A DNA stretch of 64,000 nt. Source: JACKCP01 sp034007295 (GTDB taxonomy: Bacteria; Desulfobacterota; Desulfobacteria; Desulfobacterales; JACKCP01). The DNA lies in assembly GCA_034007295.1 (NCBI GenBank), contig JAVERC010000010.1:21773-85772 (forward strand), written 5' to 3'. A program made the position numbers and the translations under genes. Below the pieces are notes generated by a model. It worked only from the letters and a program-made list of their open reading frames with translations, was not told the origin of the DNA and made no database searches. Shown here piece after piece: positions 7,541 to 16,515 of the stretch (positions within the stretch are counted from its first letter, which is position 1; the number at the start of each line of letters is the position of its first letter).

Positions 7541-9814
7541 ATGAAGTCACACATTTTAGGATTCCCTTCAATAGGGGAAAAAAGAGAGCTTAAAAAAGCT
7601 CTTGAGCAGTTCTGGAAAAAACAAATTTCTTTTCAAGAACTTCAAAAACAAGCTGACGGAATTAAAATTTTTAACTGGGAAATACAGCATTTAAGTGGAC
7701 TTAGTTATGTCACAACAGGGGATTTTTCTCTTTATGACAATATCCTTGATACAACCTCGATCTTAGGGCTTGTTCCTTCAAGGTTTGGATTTAAAGGGGG
7801 ATATATTTATCCAGACCATTATTTTGACATGGCAAGGGGAAATCAGGGGAAAAATATTTTACCACTTGAAATGAAAAAATGGTTTAACACAAATTACCAT
7901 TACATGGTTCCTGAATTTGAAAAAAATTTAAAACCAATAAGATCATCAAACCAAATAATAGAAGATACTGCTCTTTGCAATAAACTTGGCTATAAACCAA
8001 AACCTGTTATTACAGGTGCTTTTACTTATCTTTTGTCAGGGATTGAAATAGACGGGTTTAAAAGATTCAGCCTTCTTGATGGAATTTTAAATATTTATTC
8101 AAAAATCATAAAAGAACTTTCAAATTATACTGATCTTATTCAGATTGATGAGCCAATCCTTGCAACTGATATAGAAATGGACATAAAGGAAGACTTTAAA
8201 TATTTTTATCAGGAATTAAAAAAAGCAGCAGGCAGCACAAAAATAATGATTGCAACATATTTTGATGAATTAAGAGATAATTTAGATCTTATTTTTGAAA
8301 GCGGAATTGACGGAATTCATCTTGATTATGTAAATCAGAAAAATGATTGTGAAAAACTTATTTCAGAACTTCCGGAAAATATGTTTCTATCACTTGGAAT
8401 TGTAAATGGAAAAAATATCTGGATAAATGATCTTAAAAATTCAATTGAAGTTTTAAATGATTTTGAAAAAAAATTAAAAAATGAAATCATGGTTTCAACC
8501 TCATGTTCACTCAAACATGTTCCAGTAAATCTTGAAAATGAATCCTCAATGGCAGATGATGTTAAATCTCTTTTTGCATTTGCAAAACAAAAAGTTATGG
8601 AAACATCATTTCTTGGGAAAGCTGCATCCGGACATATTGACAATAATTTTTTTGAAAAAAATAAAAAAGCCTTTGAATTTAAAAAAAGCAGCAAAAAACT
8701 AAATGTTGAAAAAGTGAGAAACAGAGTTGAAAATGTAAAAAATGAAATGTTTCAAAGAAAATCTTCTTTTGAAAAAAGAATTGAAATTCAAAAACAAAAG
8801 TTTAATCTTCCGCTTTTTCCAGTAACAACAATAGGCTCATTTCCACAGACTCCGGATATTAGAAGTGCAAGACAAAGATTTAAAAGAAATGAAATTACAA
8901 AGAATGAATATGAGAACTTTATAAAGTCTAAAATTGATGAAATGATAGAATTTCAGGAAAAAACAGGAATAGATGTTTTTGTCCATGGAGAACCTGAAAG
9001 AAACGACATGGTTGAATATTTCGGGGAAAATCTAAGCGGCTTTATTATTACTGAAAACGGCTGGGTACAAAGCTATGGAAGCAGATGTGTGAAGCCTCCT
9101 GTAATTTACGGAGATATTGAAAGGCCAGAGCCTATAACACTAAACTGGATAAATTATGCTTCCTCAAAAACAGAAAAAATTGTCAAAGGTATGCTTACAG
9201 GGCCTGTTACAATTTTGTGCTGGAGTTTTCCAAGGGATGATATTTCAAAAAAAGATATTTTGTTTCAGCTTGGTCTTGCAATAAGAGATGAAGTTATTGA
9301 TCTTGAAAAATCTGGAGTCAAAATAATTCAGATTGACGAAGCTGCTTTAAGAGAAGGCCTTCCTTTAAGAAAGTCAAAACATGAAGATTATCTTGATATG
9401 GCTGTAAAATCATTTTGTCTTGCATCTTCAGGAGTTAGTGATGAAACCCAGATTCATACGCACATGTGCTACAGTGAATTTAATTCAATAATTGAATGGA
9501 TTGCAAAAATGGATGCAGATGTCATAACAATTGAAGCATCAAGAAGTAAAATGAAGCTTCTTGATGCATTTAAAAAATTCAATTATCCAAATGAAGCCGG
9601 GCCTGGTGTTTATGATATTCATTCTCCAAGGGTTCCAGGAGTTGATGAAATTGTAAGTCTTTTAAAACTTGCTCTTGAAACTGTTCCATACAATAAATTA
9701 TGGGTAAATCCAGACTGCGGGCTTAAAACAAGGGGCTGGGATGAAACTGAAAAATCTCTTAAAAATATTGTTTTGGCTGCACATATATTAAGGGATGAAT
9801 ATAAAAAGATTTAA
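7541..9814 (+). CDS. metE: Cobalamin-independent methionine synthase
   Basis: The 757-residue product has the normal MetE length and two-barrel layout, with the family N-terminus ILGFPSIGEKRELKKALE and the C-terminal catalytic barrel starting about residue 430 (PVTTIGSFPQTPDIR). Zinc and substrate residues are visible as THMCYSEFN (His-x-Cys) and NPDCGLKTRGW (distal Cys). It transfers a methyl group from methyltetrahydropteroyl-polyglutamate to homocysteine in the cytoplasm. GGAG lies seven bases before the ATG. A long leader holding the cobalamin riboswitch implies B12 control. It is monocistronic and convergent with hisHF. Confidence 0.96.
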   Translation: MKSHILGFPSIGEKRELKKALEQFWKKQISFQELQKQADGIKIFNWEIQHLSGLSYVTTGDFSLYDNILDTTSILGLVPSRFGFKGGYIYPDHYFDMARGNQGKNILPLEMKKWFNTNYHYMVPEFEKNLKPIRSSNQIIEDTALCNKLGYKPKPVITGAFTYLLSGIEIDGFKRFSLLDGILNIYSKIIKELSNYTDLIQIDEPILATDIEMDIKEDFKYFYQELKKAAGSTKIMIATYFDELRDNLDLIFESGIDGIHLDYVNQKNDCEKLISELPENMFLSLGIVNGKNIWINDLKNSIEVLNDFEKKLKNEIMVSTSCSLKHVPVNLENESSMADDVKSLFAFAKQKVMETSFLGKAASGHIDNNFFEKNKKAFEFKKSSKKLNVEKVRNRVENVKNEMFQRKSSFEKRIEIQKQKFNLPLFPVTTIGSFPQTPDIRSARQRFKRNEITKNEYENFIKSKIDEMIEFQEKTGIDVFVHGEPERNDMVEYFGENLSGFIITENGWVQSYGSRCVKPPVIYGDIERPEPITLNWINYASSKTEKIVKGMLTGPVTILCWSFPRDDISKKDILFQLGLAIRDEVIDLEKSGVKIIQIDEAALREGLPLRKSKHEDYLDMAVKSFCLASSGVSDETQIHTHMCYSEFNSIIEWIAKMDADVITIEASRSKMKLLDAFKKFNYPNEAGPGVYDIHSPRVPGVDEIVSLLKLALETVPYNKLWVNPDCGLKTRGWDETEKSLKNIVLAAHILRDEYKKI

Positions 9815-9820
9815 AAAAAA

Positions 9821-9847
9821 ATCCCCTGATTTAAAAGGTCAGGGGAT
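9821..9847 (-). terminator. Terminator between metE and hisHF
   Basis: A nine-base-pair stem, ATCCCCTGA with TCAGGGGAT, sits in the convergent spacer. On the minus strand it is followed by eight or more T (A run at 9813-9820), so it best serves hisHF; it may also stop metE transcription from the other side. Confidence 0.85.
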
Positions 9848-9852
9848 AAAAT

Positions 9853-11436
9853 CTAGTAAGTTTTTCTAATCTCAATTCCGGCTTTTTCAAGATGTTTTTT
9901 TACATCTGAAATTTCAACTTCTTTTCTATGAAAAATTCCTGCTGCAAGTCCTGCTTCAGCCTGTGTTTTAGAAAAAACCTCTTCAAAATGAGCTGCTTTT
10001 CCAGCACCGCTTGATGCAATCACAGGTATTGTAACGTTTTTTTTCACAAGGTTTATTAAATTTATGTCAAAACCAGAATTTGTACCGTCTTTATCTATTG
10101 AGTTAAGTAAAATTTCTCCTGCACCAAGCTCCTCGCAGATTTTTGCAAGGGTTGGAGCATCAATGTCCCTTCCTTCACGACCGCCTTTAACTGTGCACTG
10201 ATACCAGCAGTATTTTTCGCCGTTGGGGCCTTTTTCATCTGATTTTATAACCTGGTGTTTTTTTGCATCATCTGGTGAATTTACATAAACTTTTTTTGGG
10301 TCAATTGAAATTACAACTGCCTGATTTCCATAAACATGGGAAATCTGTTCTATTGAAGACTTTCCTGATTTTTGTCCTGTTTTTATAAATTCTTCTGCAA
10401 TAATTACAGCGTCGCTTCCAATGGAAATTTTATCTGCTCCTGATCTGAAATATTCTGATGCAACTTCAAGGGAAGAATAAAACTTACCGTCTTTGTCTGT
10501 AAAATCCCTTATTCCGCCGCCTATTGTAAGGGGTACAAAAACATTTTCCGATGTTTTTTTCAAAACTTCTATCATTGGCATATCCTGCAAAGGAAAATCC
10601 CTGAAACCTGTTATATTTAAAAAGGTTACTTCATCAGCACCTTCATCATAATATCTTTTTGCAAGTTCAACTGGTTTTCCAAGGTTTCTTACATCTCCCT
10701 TTTCTCTTACATCGTATTGATCGCCTTTGGTAACAACAAGATCTCCCATGTCGTTTGATCTTACATCAAGGCAGGCAATAATTCTTTTTGCAAGACCTTT
10801 TCCTTTTGTGGGGATTTTAAATGACGGAAAAAATTTTTTTTCTGAAATAAAATTTTCCAAAAGCTTTAATCCGGCATGTCCGCTTTTTTCAGGGTGAAAC
10901 TGGGTTGCAATTATATTGTCTTTTTGAACTGCACTTGTAAATTCATAGCCGTAGTCTGTAGTTGTTAAAATATCAGACTCGTTTTCAGGTGCTGCATGAT
11001 AGGAATGAACAAAATAAAACTTTTCTTCCTGATTTAATCCGTTAAAAATAAAAGAGTCTTTTTTAATATTTAGTCCGTTCCATCCAATGTGTGGAACGGA
11101 AAGATCTGTGTTAAATTTTTTGACTTTGCCTTTTATAATTCCAAGACCTTTTTGGCCTGGTGCTTCTTCGCTTTCTTCAAGAAGAGCGTGAAGTCCAAGA
11201 CAGATTCCAAAAAAAAGTTTTCCGGATTTTATATATTCTTTTAGCGGCTCAAGATAGTTTTTCTGATTAAGAATTTTTATCATGCTTTCAAAGTTTCCCA
11301 CACCAGGGAAAATAAGTTTTTGAGCTGATAAAATATCAGATGGATCTTTTACCATTTTAATTTCAGATTCAAATTTTTTTACTGCATTTATAACGCTTCT
11401 TACGTTTCCTGCCCCATAATCAAGTATAGTAATCAT
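9853..11436 (-). CDS. hisHF: Bifunctional imidazole glycerol phosphate synthase, HisH-HisF fusion of HIS7 type
   Basis: A single 527-residue chain. Residues 1-200 are a class I glutamine amidotransferase (GAGNVRSVINAV, nucleophile in FGICLGLH, His in ATQFHPEKSG). Residues about 213-527 are the HisF cyclase barrel. The cyclase half carries the insertions of fungal and plant HIS7, such as TDKDGKFYSSLEVASEYFRS, VYVNSPDDAKKH and NGEKYCWYQCTVKGGREGRD, which ordinary 250-residue bacterial HisF lacks. The enzyme makes IGP and AICAR from PRFAR and glutamine in histidine synthesis, with ammonia tunnelled between the halves. GGAG precedes the ATG. No other his gene is nearby. Confidence 0.93.
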   Translation of the reverse strand: MITILDYGAGNVRSVINAVKKFESEIKMVKDPSDILSAQKLIFPGVGNFESMIKILNQKNYLEPLKEYIKSGKLFFGICLGLHALLEESEEAPGQKGLGIIKGKVKKFNTDLSVPHIGWNGLNIKKDSFIFNGLNQEEKFYFVHSYHAAPENESDILTTTDYGYEFTSAVQKDNIIATQFHPEKSGHAGLKLLENFISEKKFFPSFKIPTKGKGLAKRIIACLDVRSNDMGDLVVTKGDQYDVREKGDVRNLGKPVELAKRYYDEGADEVTFLNITGFRDFPLQDMPMIEVLKKTSENVFVPLTIGGGIRDFTDKDGKFYSSLEVASEYFRSGADKISIGSDAVIIAEEFIKTGQKSGKSSIEQISHVYGNQAVVISIDPKKVYVNSPDDAKKHQVIKSDEKGPNGEKYCWYQCTVKGGREGRDIDAPTLAKICEELGAGEILLNSIDKDGTNSGFDINLINLVKKNVTIPVIASSGAGKAAHFEEVFSKTQAEAGLAAGIFHRKEVEISDVKKHLEKAGIEIRKTY

Positions 11437-11637
11437 TTGGACTCCAAAATGAATTTAATAGTTTAAAAAATTTAATACTTTAATATGGCTTTAAAAACAA
11501 GAGTGGTTTTAAAGCTGGAAAATAAAAAATTTAACCTAAATTTAGCGGTTTTTAAGTTTGCTGAATATAACTTAAAATTTTATCAGGCTGTATTTTGCTA
11601 TTATTGGTCCAATTTAATGCATAAGATGAGGAAAATA

Positions 11638-11700
11638 TGAAAAGTTCGCAGGTTTTTATATTTTTAGATATAATAAATTGCTTAATTAACGCTTTATAAG
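11638..11700 (+). repeat. Family B repeat, partial copy
   Basis: From GAAAAGTTCGCAGGTTTTTATA through TTAGATATAATAAATTGCTTAA it matches the left half of the copy at 25633-25730; the outer CCTAAATT end and the right half are not recognisable. It directly precedes a family-A mini-copy in a 410-bp gap upstream of hisHF that holds nothing else I can identify. Confidence 0.55.
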
Positions 11701-11707
11701 CTTAAAT

Positions 11708-11747
11708 AGTGATTGGCCGAAAACGAAAATTTTTTGTTCAGCAACTA
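11708..11747 (-). repeat. Family A repeat, 40-bp deletion derivative
   Basis: TAGTGATTGGCCGAAAACGA is followed at once by TTTTTTGTTCAGCAACTA: the two ends of the family-A element joined with the interior deleted. This shows that both ends are recognised as a unit. Confidence 0.65.
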
Positions 11748-11810
11748 AATAATATAAAATTTTTATGTGTATTTATTTTATTTTGGAAATTTTAGAAGAG
11801 AGGATAAAAA

Positions 11811-11840
11811 AAAGGTGCTTTTATTTAAAAAAGCACCTTT
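11811..11840 (-). terminator. Terminator of the cold-shock gene
   Basis: The arms AAAGGTGCTTTT and AAAAGCACCTTT form a strong stem 7 bp after the stop codon of the cold-shock gene, and on the minus strand it ends in a T run. Confidence 0.85.
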
Positions 11841-11846
11841 AAAATA

Positions 11847-12044
11847 TTATTCAGTTACGTTGATAGCTGAAGGACCTTTAGGACCCTGCTGAATATCAAA
11901 TGTAACTTTAGCTCCTTCACGAAGTGATTTGAAACCTGTGCTGTTGATACCTGTGTGATGAACAAAAACGTCAGTTCCGTTTTCCTGTTCAATAAATCCA
12001 AATCCTTTTGAGTCGTTAAACCATTTTACTGTTCCATTTGCCAT
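11847..12044 (-). CDS. Cold-shock domain protein (CspA family)
   Basis: A 65-residue single cold-shock domain with RNP-1 GFGFIEQ and RNP-2 DVFVHHT after the standard start MANGTVKWFNDSKG. Proteins of this family bind single-stranded RNA and DNA and melt RNA structure. The roughly 150 bp upstream of the start holds no gene, as expected for a long structured csp leader, but I could not establish a specific fold. It is monocistronic with its own terminator. Whether it is induced by cold or constitutive cannot be told. Confidence 0.95.
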   Translation of the reverse strand: MANGTVKWFNDSKGFGFIEQENGTDVFVHHTGINSTGFKSLREGAKVTFDIQQGPKGPSAINVTE

Positions 12045-12244
12045 TGTGACTTTTCCTTAATTAATTGTTTTCATTTTGTTCGATACTTCAGGTGCTGCCA
12101 CTTTGTAAATGGAATTTCCTTTAATAACGAATCTCTAATGTTTCTCTGTATTGAGAAGATGCTGCATCATGAACCTTATTTGAAAATAAAGCAAGGATTA
12201 TTTTTTTTATTTTCAATAAATTATAAAACCTTCAATTTAATACC

Positions 12245-12372
12245 TGGTTGCAGAACGAAAACGGCCTTTTTTGGCCATTGTAAAATTAGATTGAAAATTA
12301 ATCCTAAAGGTTAAATTTTTCATTTTTTTTGAACTGAGTAAAAAATTTTCGTTTTCGGCCAGTCACCAACTA
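12245..12372 (+). repeat. Family A repeat, complete copy (128 bp)
   Basis: It begins TGGTTGCAGAACGAAAACGG and ends TTCGTTTTCGGCCAGTCACC followed by AACTAG. The two ends are inverted relative to each other, which marks the borders of the element. It is slightly shorter than other copies because part of the interior (the TCCTCAA block) is missing. It lies between the cold-shock gene promoter region and the 3' end of the FAD dehydrogenase gene. Confidence 0.75.
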
Positions 12373-12405
12373 GTTTTTTTATTTATTTTTGGATGAAAGC
12401 ATAAT

Positions 12406-14034
12406 TTAAATATTTTTTTTAATGGAAATCGCAGCTGTTTGAGCAGTAACAAGACATCCCCCTAAAAAAGTTCCTTCAAGTGAGCCCTGGCCGTGAATTC
12501 CACCTCCTCCAAATCCAGCTGTTTCTCCAATTGCATAAAGACCTTTTAAAGGTTTGCCTGCAGGAGATAGAACACGGCTTTCAAGATCTGTTACAACACC
12601 TCCAAGGCTTTTTCTGGTAAGAATAAATTCTCTTATTGCAATTAATGGTCTTGCAAACGGATCTAAAATTGTCTGTAGATTACAGGTTCTGAGTCTGTCG
12701 CCCTTATATCTTCTGTATGAGTCAATTCTTCTTAATTGATCATCATTTATTAAGTTTTTACCTCTTTTTATTCTTGAATCATAATTTTTTAACTCAGATT
12801 TTAATATAGATTTGTCAATTTTAAAATCAGGCTCAAGATAATTCATTTTTTCAACAAGTTCTTCAACAGTATTTGCAACAATAAAATCATCACACTCTCT
12901 GGAAAGTCTTTTTACAAGCTCTCTGTTTCCAAAAACAAGTTCTTTTAAAAGCTTTAGTTTTTTCATTTTTCTAAAGGATGTCATATAATCGCATCCTGAA
13001 ACAGCAAGCTCTTTTTTTGCAATTTTAAAATTCATTATCTGCCATGAAAATTTTCCTGGCTGTTTTAAAATTTCATCAACAAGAAATTTTGTATCTGTAT
13101 ATCCCATTAAAGGAGACGGGCCGATCCTTTTGCCCAGAGCATTTATCCATACAGCAGATTTTGGCGGTACAAGGCTTAATCCATGGTTTTCCCTTAAAGA
13201 ATCAGGGTAATGAACTCCGGCTGCATAATGCCATTGGTTTTGAAGATTTTTAAGGTGTCCTCCTGCTTCTTCAACAGCAAAATGAACTGTTCCGTCAGCA
13301 AATTTATGTGAGCCATTTAAAAGTCTTGTTGGAAGCTCGCCTCGCTCATTTGCCGGCCAGAATTTTTTGACAAGTGAAAGATCTCCTCCGCAGATTCCCC
13401 CTGAGGCTGCAATTACAAAATCTGATTTTACTTCAAATGGTGCATGGGTTGACTCAATTATTCCAGAACATCCATTAATCTGGCCTGAGGTTTTAATGAA
13501 ATTATTAACTCTGTGTCTGAATTTGAATGAAAGATTGGCTACATTTGGATGGTCACCAATGGCTTTTAATATTTTTTTTATAATTTCAAATCCTGTTCCC
13601 CAGGCTATATGCCATCGAGGAACTGTATTTCCAGGTTCAAACATTCCCCTTTCAGGCCAGTTTACAACCGGTAGAAATTTCACGCCTTTGTGTGTAAGCC
13701 ATTCATAAATATATTTTACTGAATATTCTATATATTTTTTTGCCCATTCCTTCTGGAGCTGGGAGTTTGAGTCAAAATTTGCATATCTTTGCCAGTCTTC
13801 ATATGCAAGCTCAAATGAGTCCTTAATTCCGGATTTTCTCTGCAAGGGAGTATCAACAGCCATTATCCCTCCAAATGATTCCTTTGCAAGCCCCCCAAGT
13901 CTTTCCTGATTGTCACGGTCTAAGATAAGTATTTTTTTCCCTGTATCCAGAAGCTCAAAAGCAGCAGCAAGGCCGGCTATGCCTCCTCCAATAATTACAA
14001 TATCAGCAGTGTATCTTTTAGTTAAGTGGGGCAT
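12406..14034 (-). CDS. FAD-binding dehydrogenase (3-ketosteroid dehydrogenase / fumarate reductase flavoprotein fold)
   Basis: A 542-residue flavoprotein. The N-terminal Rossmann motif IVIIGGGIAGLAAAFELLD with an acidic residue at the end of strand 2 (ILILDRD) binds FAD. The C-terminus has the second FAD contact LYAIGETAGFGGGGIHG followed by GSLEGTFLGGCLVTAQ. The arrangement fits a family of FAD-dependent dehydrogenases related to KstD and fumarate reductase flavoproteins; the substrate is unknown. There is no signal peptide or haem motif, so it is likely cytoplasmic. It is transcribed alone, divergent from the trp operon. Redox on an unsaturated lipid or ring compound would be a guess. Confidence 0.82.
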   Translation of the reverse strand: MPHLTKRYTADIVIIGGGIAGLAAAFELLDTGKKILILDRDNQERLGGLAKESFGGIMAVDTPLQRKSGIKDSFELAYEDWQRYANFDSNSQLQKEWAKKYIEYSVKYIYEWLTHKGVKFLPVVNWPERGMFEPGNTVPRWHIAWGTGFEIIKKILKAIGDHPNVANLSFKFRHRVNNFIKTSGQINGCSGIIESTHAPFEVKSDFVIAASGGICGGDLSLVKKFWPANERGELPTRLLNGSHKFADGTVHFAVEEAGGHLKNLQNQWHYAAGVHYPDSLRENHGLSLVPPKSAVWINALGKRIGPSPLMGYTDTKFLVDEILKQPGKFSWQIMNFKIAKKELAVSGCDYMTSFRKMKKLKLLKELVFGNRELVKRLSRECDDFIVANTVEELVEKMNYLEPDFKIDKSILKSELKNYDSRIKRGKNLINDDQLRRIDSYRRYKGDRLRTCNLQTILDPFARPLIAIREFILTRKSLGGVVTDLESRVLSPAGKPLKGLYAIGETAGFGGGGIHGQGSLEGTFLGGCLVTAQTAAISIKKNI

Positions 14035-14171
14035 ATTTAACTCCGGAAATTAAATTATATGGTTTGAATTTTTTTGAAGAATTAATTGATGAAATTTTGC
14101 ATTTAATTGTGTTCGAGGTCAAGGCTTAAATTTTATTTCCATTTAAATTATGAGTAATATATGAATATTTC

Positions 14172-14199
14172 TTGACAGGATTTTAAAATAGTGTATTTT
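14172..14199 (+). promoter_or_regulatory. Promoter of the trp operon
   Basis: TTGACA at 14172-14177 and TATTTT at 14194-14199 with 16-bp spacing, about 45 bp before the leader-peptide start. No recognisable TrpR operator overlaps it. Confidence 0.6.
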
Positions 14200-14242
14200 T
14201 TTTTGCAGAATGTTTCTATTGGAAGAAACAAGAGAGGGCGAA

Positions 14243-14323
14243 ATGAAAGAAAAAAATACAAAAATAAGCAAAAATTATTCATGTTGGTGGCGTCTTTGCA
14301 CATATGGGGTGGAGCCGCTCTAA
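14243..14323 (+). CDS. trpL: trp operon leader peptide
   Basis: A 26-codon frame with a purine-rich ribosome site (AGAGAGGGCGAA) reads M-K-E-K-N-T-K-I-S-K-N-Y-S-C-W-W-R-L-C-T and ends at TAA 14321-14323. Tandem tryptophan codons lie at 14285-14290, just before the first hairpin arm, the classic layout for ribosome-mediated attenuation. When charged tRNA-Trp is scarce the ribosome stalls there and the antiterminator forms. The peptide itself is not expected to have another role. Confidence 0.9.
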   Translation: MKEKNTKISKNYSCWWRLCTYGVEPL

Positions 14324-14416
14324 GCTTTTATTCCGGCTCCGCATTTTGCCGCGGTTCCGGTATTATATAATTTGATTTAAACCGCGGGTTTTTAACTCTG
14401 CGGTTTTTTTATTTTT
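14309..14416 (+). promoter_or_regulatory. trp attenuator (alternative hairpins and terminator)
   Basis: Arm 1 (GTGGAGCCG, 14309-14317) pairs with arm 2 (CGGCTCCGC, 14334-14342). CCGCGGTT (14349-14356) can pair with AACCGCGG (14380-14387) as antiterminator. Alternatively AAACCGC (14379-14385) pairs with GCGGTTT (14400-14406), followed by a T run, as terminator. The terminator and antiterminator share the AACCGC arm, so they exclude each other. Confidence 0.85.
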
Positions 14417-14427
14417 AAGGAGATAAA

Positions 14428-15912
14428 ATGGAATTAAAATCTTTTCCTTCCAAGGGTTTGTTTGTTGAACTTGCAAAGGATTATAATGTTATACCAGTAT
14501 GCAAAACCATACTTGCCGATTCTGATACTCCGGTTTCGCTTTTACGAAAATCGTTTACACCGGGCCTTCCTCTTTTTCTTCTTGAAAGTGTGGAGGGCGG
14601 AGAAAAATTTGGAAGATTTAGTTTTTTGGGTATTTCAGCAAGATATATTGTAAAGGTTTTTAAGGATAAAATAAGGGTTTCAGGTTTAAATCATATTGAT
14701 GAGTTTGAACACAACAATGACCCTTTTAATGCTTTAAGGGAGTTTTCGTCACAGTTTAAGGCTGCTCCAATAAAGGAAATTGAAGGTTTTTATTCAGGTC
14801 TTGTTGGTTACATGACCTATGAAATGATTTCTTTTATAGAAAAAATACCAAACAAACTTCCTGCAAATGAACCTTTGGCACTTTTTATGGTTCCTGACTC
14901 AATGCTTGTTTTTGATAATGTTTCACACACAGTAACCCTTGTTTCAGTTGCTTTTCTTGAAAAAGGTTCAGATTCTGCAACAGTATATAATGCAGTCCTT
15001 TCAAGACTTGATGGAATCATGTCTGTAATTGAATCAGATGTACCTCCAATTGAAAGAGAAGAAATTTCAGAGATTACAGGGCTTACTCCACTGTGCGAAA
15101 AAAGCGATTATCTTGAAAAAGTTGAAAAAATAAAAAACCATATTCATGAAGGGGATATTATTCAGGCAGTAATTTCACAGCCTTTTACAGCTCCTTTGTT
15201 TTTTGATCCTGTTTCACTTTACCGTGCACAAAGATATATAAATCCTTCTCCCTATCTTTTTTATTTTCAGTGCGATGATATTTCAATTGCAGGTTCCTCA
15301 CCTGAAACAATGGTAAAGGTTCAAAAAGGACAGGCAACGCTAAGGCCCATTGCAGGAACAAGGCCAAGAGGCAGCAGTGAGCAGGAAGACAGGAAGCTTG
15401 CGGACGATCTTCTAAAGGATGAAAAGGAAAAGGCAGAGCATTTAATGCTTGTTGACCTTGGAAGAAACGATCTTGGAAGAATAGCAGAAACAGGAAGTGT
15501 TCAGGTAACAGATCTCATGTTTATTGAAAGATATTCCCATGTAATGCATCTGGTATCAAATATTGAATGCACTATTAAAAAAGAGATGGATGTTTGGGAT
15601 GTAATTAAGGCATGTTTTCCGGCCGGAACTCTTTCAGGTGCTCCAAAGGTAAGGGCCATGGAGCTTATTTCAAAGTATGAGGATTATCCAAGAGGGCCTT
15701 ATGGCGGAGCAGTGGGTTATATTGATTTTAACGGCAATATGGATTTTGCAATAACAATAAGAACAGCAGTTATAAAAGATAATCAGGTAATAGTAAGGGC
15801 AGGTGCAGGAATTGTAGCAGACTCAGTACCTGAAACTGAATATGAAGAAACAATAAACAAGGCAAAGTCAATTGAGCGTGCTGTAAATCTTATTGGAAGG
15901 AGTCTGATATGA
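14428..15912 (+). CDS. trpE: Anthranilate synthase component I
   Basis: The 494-residue length is normal. The N-terminal feedback-binding region (LLESVEGGEKFGRFSFLG) includes the LLES element of the tryptophan site. The chorismate-binding core shows GSSPETMVK, RPIAGTRPRG, DLGRNDLGR and FPAGTLSGAPKVRAME. It converts chorismate to anthranilate using ammonia from TrpG. AAGGAG stands seven bases before the ATG, right behind the attenuator. The stop overlaps the trpG start by four bases (ATGA), consistent with coupled synthesis of the two subunits. Confidence 0.97.
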   Translation: MELKSFPSKGLFVELAKDYNVIPVCKTILADSDTPVSLLRKSFTPGLPLFLLESVEGGEKFGRFSFLGISARYIVKVFKDKIRVSGLNHIDEFEHNNDPFNALREFSSQFKAAPIKEIEGFYSGLVGYMTYEMISFIEKIPNKLPANEPLALFMVPDSMLVFDNVSHTVTLVSVAFLEKGSDSATVYNAVLSRLDGIMSVIESDVPPIEREEISEITGLTPLCEKSDYLEKVEKIKNHIHEGDIIQAVISQPFTAPLFFDPVSLYRAQRYINPSPYLFYFQCDDISIAGSSPETMVKVQKGQATLRPIAGTRPRGSSEQEDRKLADDLLKDEKEKAEHLMLVDLGRNDLGRIAETGSVQVTDLMFIERYSHVMHLVSNIECTIKKEMDVWDVIKACFPAGTLSGAPKVRAMELISKYEDYPRGPYGGAVGYIDFNGNMDFAITIRTAVIKDNQVIVRAGAGIVADSVPETEYEETINKAKSIERAVNLIGRSLI

Positions 15913-16496
15913 TTTTGATGATAGATAATTATGATTCTTTTACCTACAACCTTGTCCAGTATCTTTCAGGTTTTGATGAAGAGGTAATGGTAAGAAGAAA
16001 TGATGAAATAACAATAAATGAAATTAAAAATCTTGATCTAGAAGCAATTGTTATTTCTCCAGGGCCTGGAAGACCAGAAAATGCAGGAATTTCAGTAGAT
16101 ATTATAAATGAGTTTAAAGGAAAAATTCCAATTCTTGGAGTATGCCTTGGTCATCAGGCAATAGCTTTTGCATTTGGCGGAGAAATTATTCATGCAAAAA
16201 AACTTATGCACGGCAAATCTTCAATGATTACAGGTGATGAAAAAGGTGTTTTTACAGGAATTAAAAAGCCTGTTCAGGTAATGAGATATCACTCCCTTGC
16301 AGTAAATAAAAACAGCCTTCCTGACTGTTTTGAAATTTCAGCTCTTACAGAAGATGGAGAAATAATGGGGTTAAGACATAAAGAATATTTAATCGAGGGA
16401 ATTCAGTTTCATCCAGAATCAATCATGACACCTCAGGGAAAGAGAATGCTCAGAAATTTTATTAAAATATCAAAAAACTCTCTGGCTTTGAATTGA
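15909..16496 (+). CDS. trpG: Anthranilate synthase glutamine amidotransferase component
   Basis: A 195-residue class I amidotransferase: DNYDSFTYNLVQYL at the start, oxyanion/nucleophile segment ILGVCLGHQAIAFAFGG, and His-Glu pair in IQFHPESIMTPQGK. It supplies ammonia to TrpE. PabA-type enzymes look the same, so dual use in folate synthesis is possible; its place in the trp operon makes TrpG the primary call. It is followed by an unusually long 168-bp gap before trpD that holds a cloverleaf structure. Confidence 0.96.
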   Translation: MILMIDNYDSFTYNLVQYLSGFDEEVMVRRNDEITINEIKNLDLEAIVISPGPGRPENAGISVDIINEFKGKIPILGVCLGHQAIAFAFGGEIIHAKKLMHGKSSMITGDEKGVFTGIKKPVQVMRYHSLAVNKNSLPDCFEISALTEDGEIMGLRHKEYLIEGIQFHPESIMTPQGKRMLRNFIKISKNSLALN

Positions 16497-16515
16497 AAAA
16501 GTCTGCTTAGATAAA

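Noticed and set aside
14150..14240. TrpR operator over the trp promoter
   Set aside because: No palindrome resembling the ACTAGT-type TrpR site was found; control appears to rest on attenuation.
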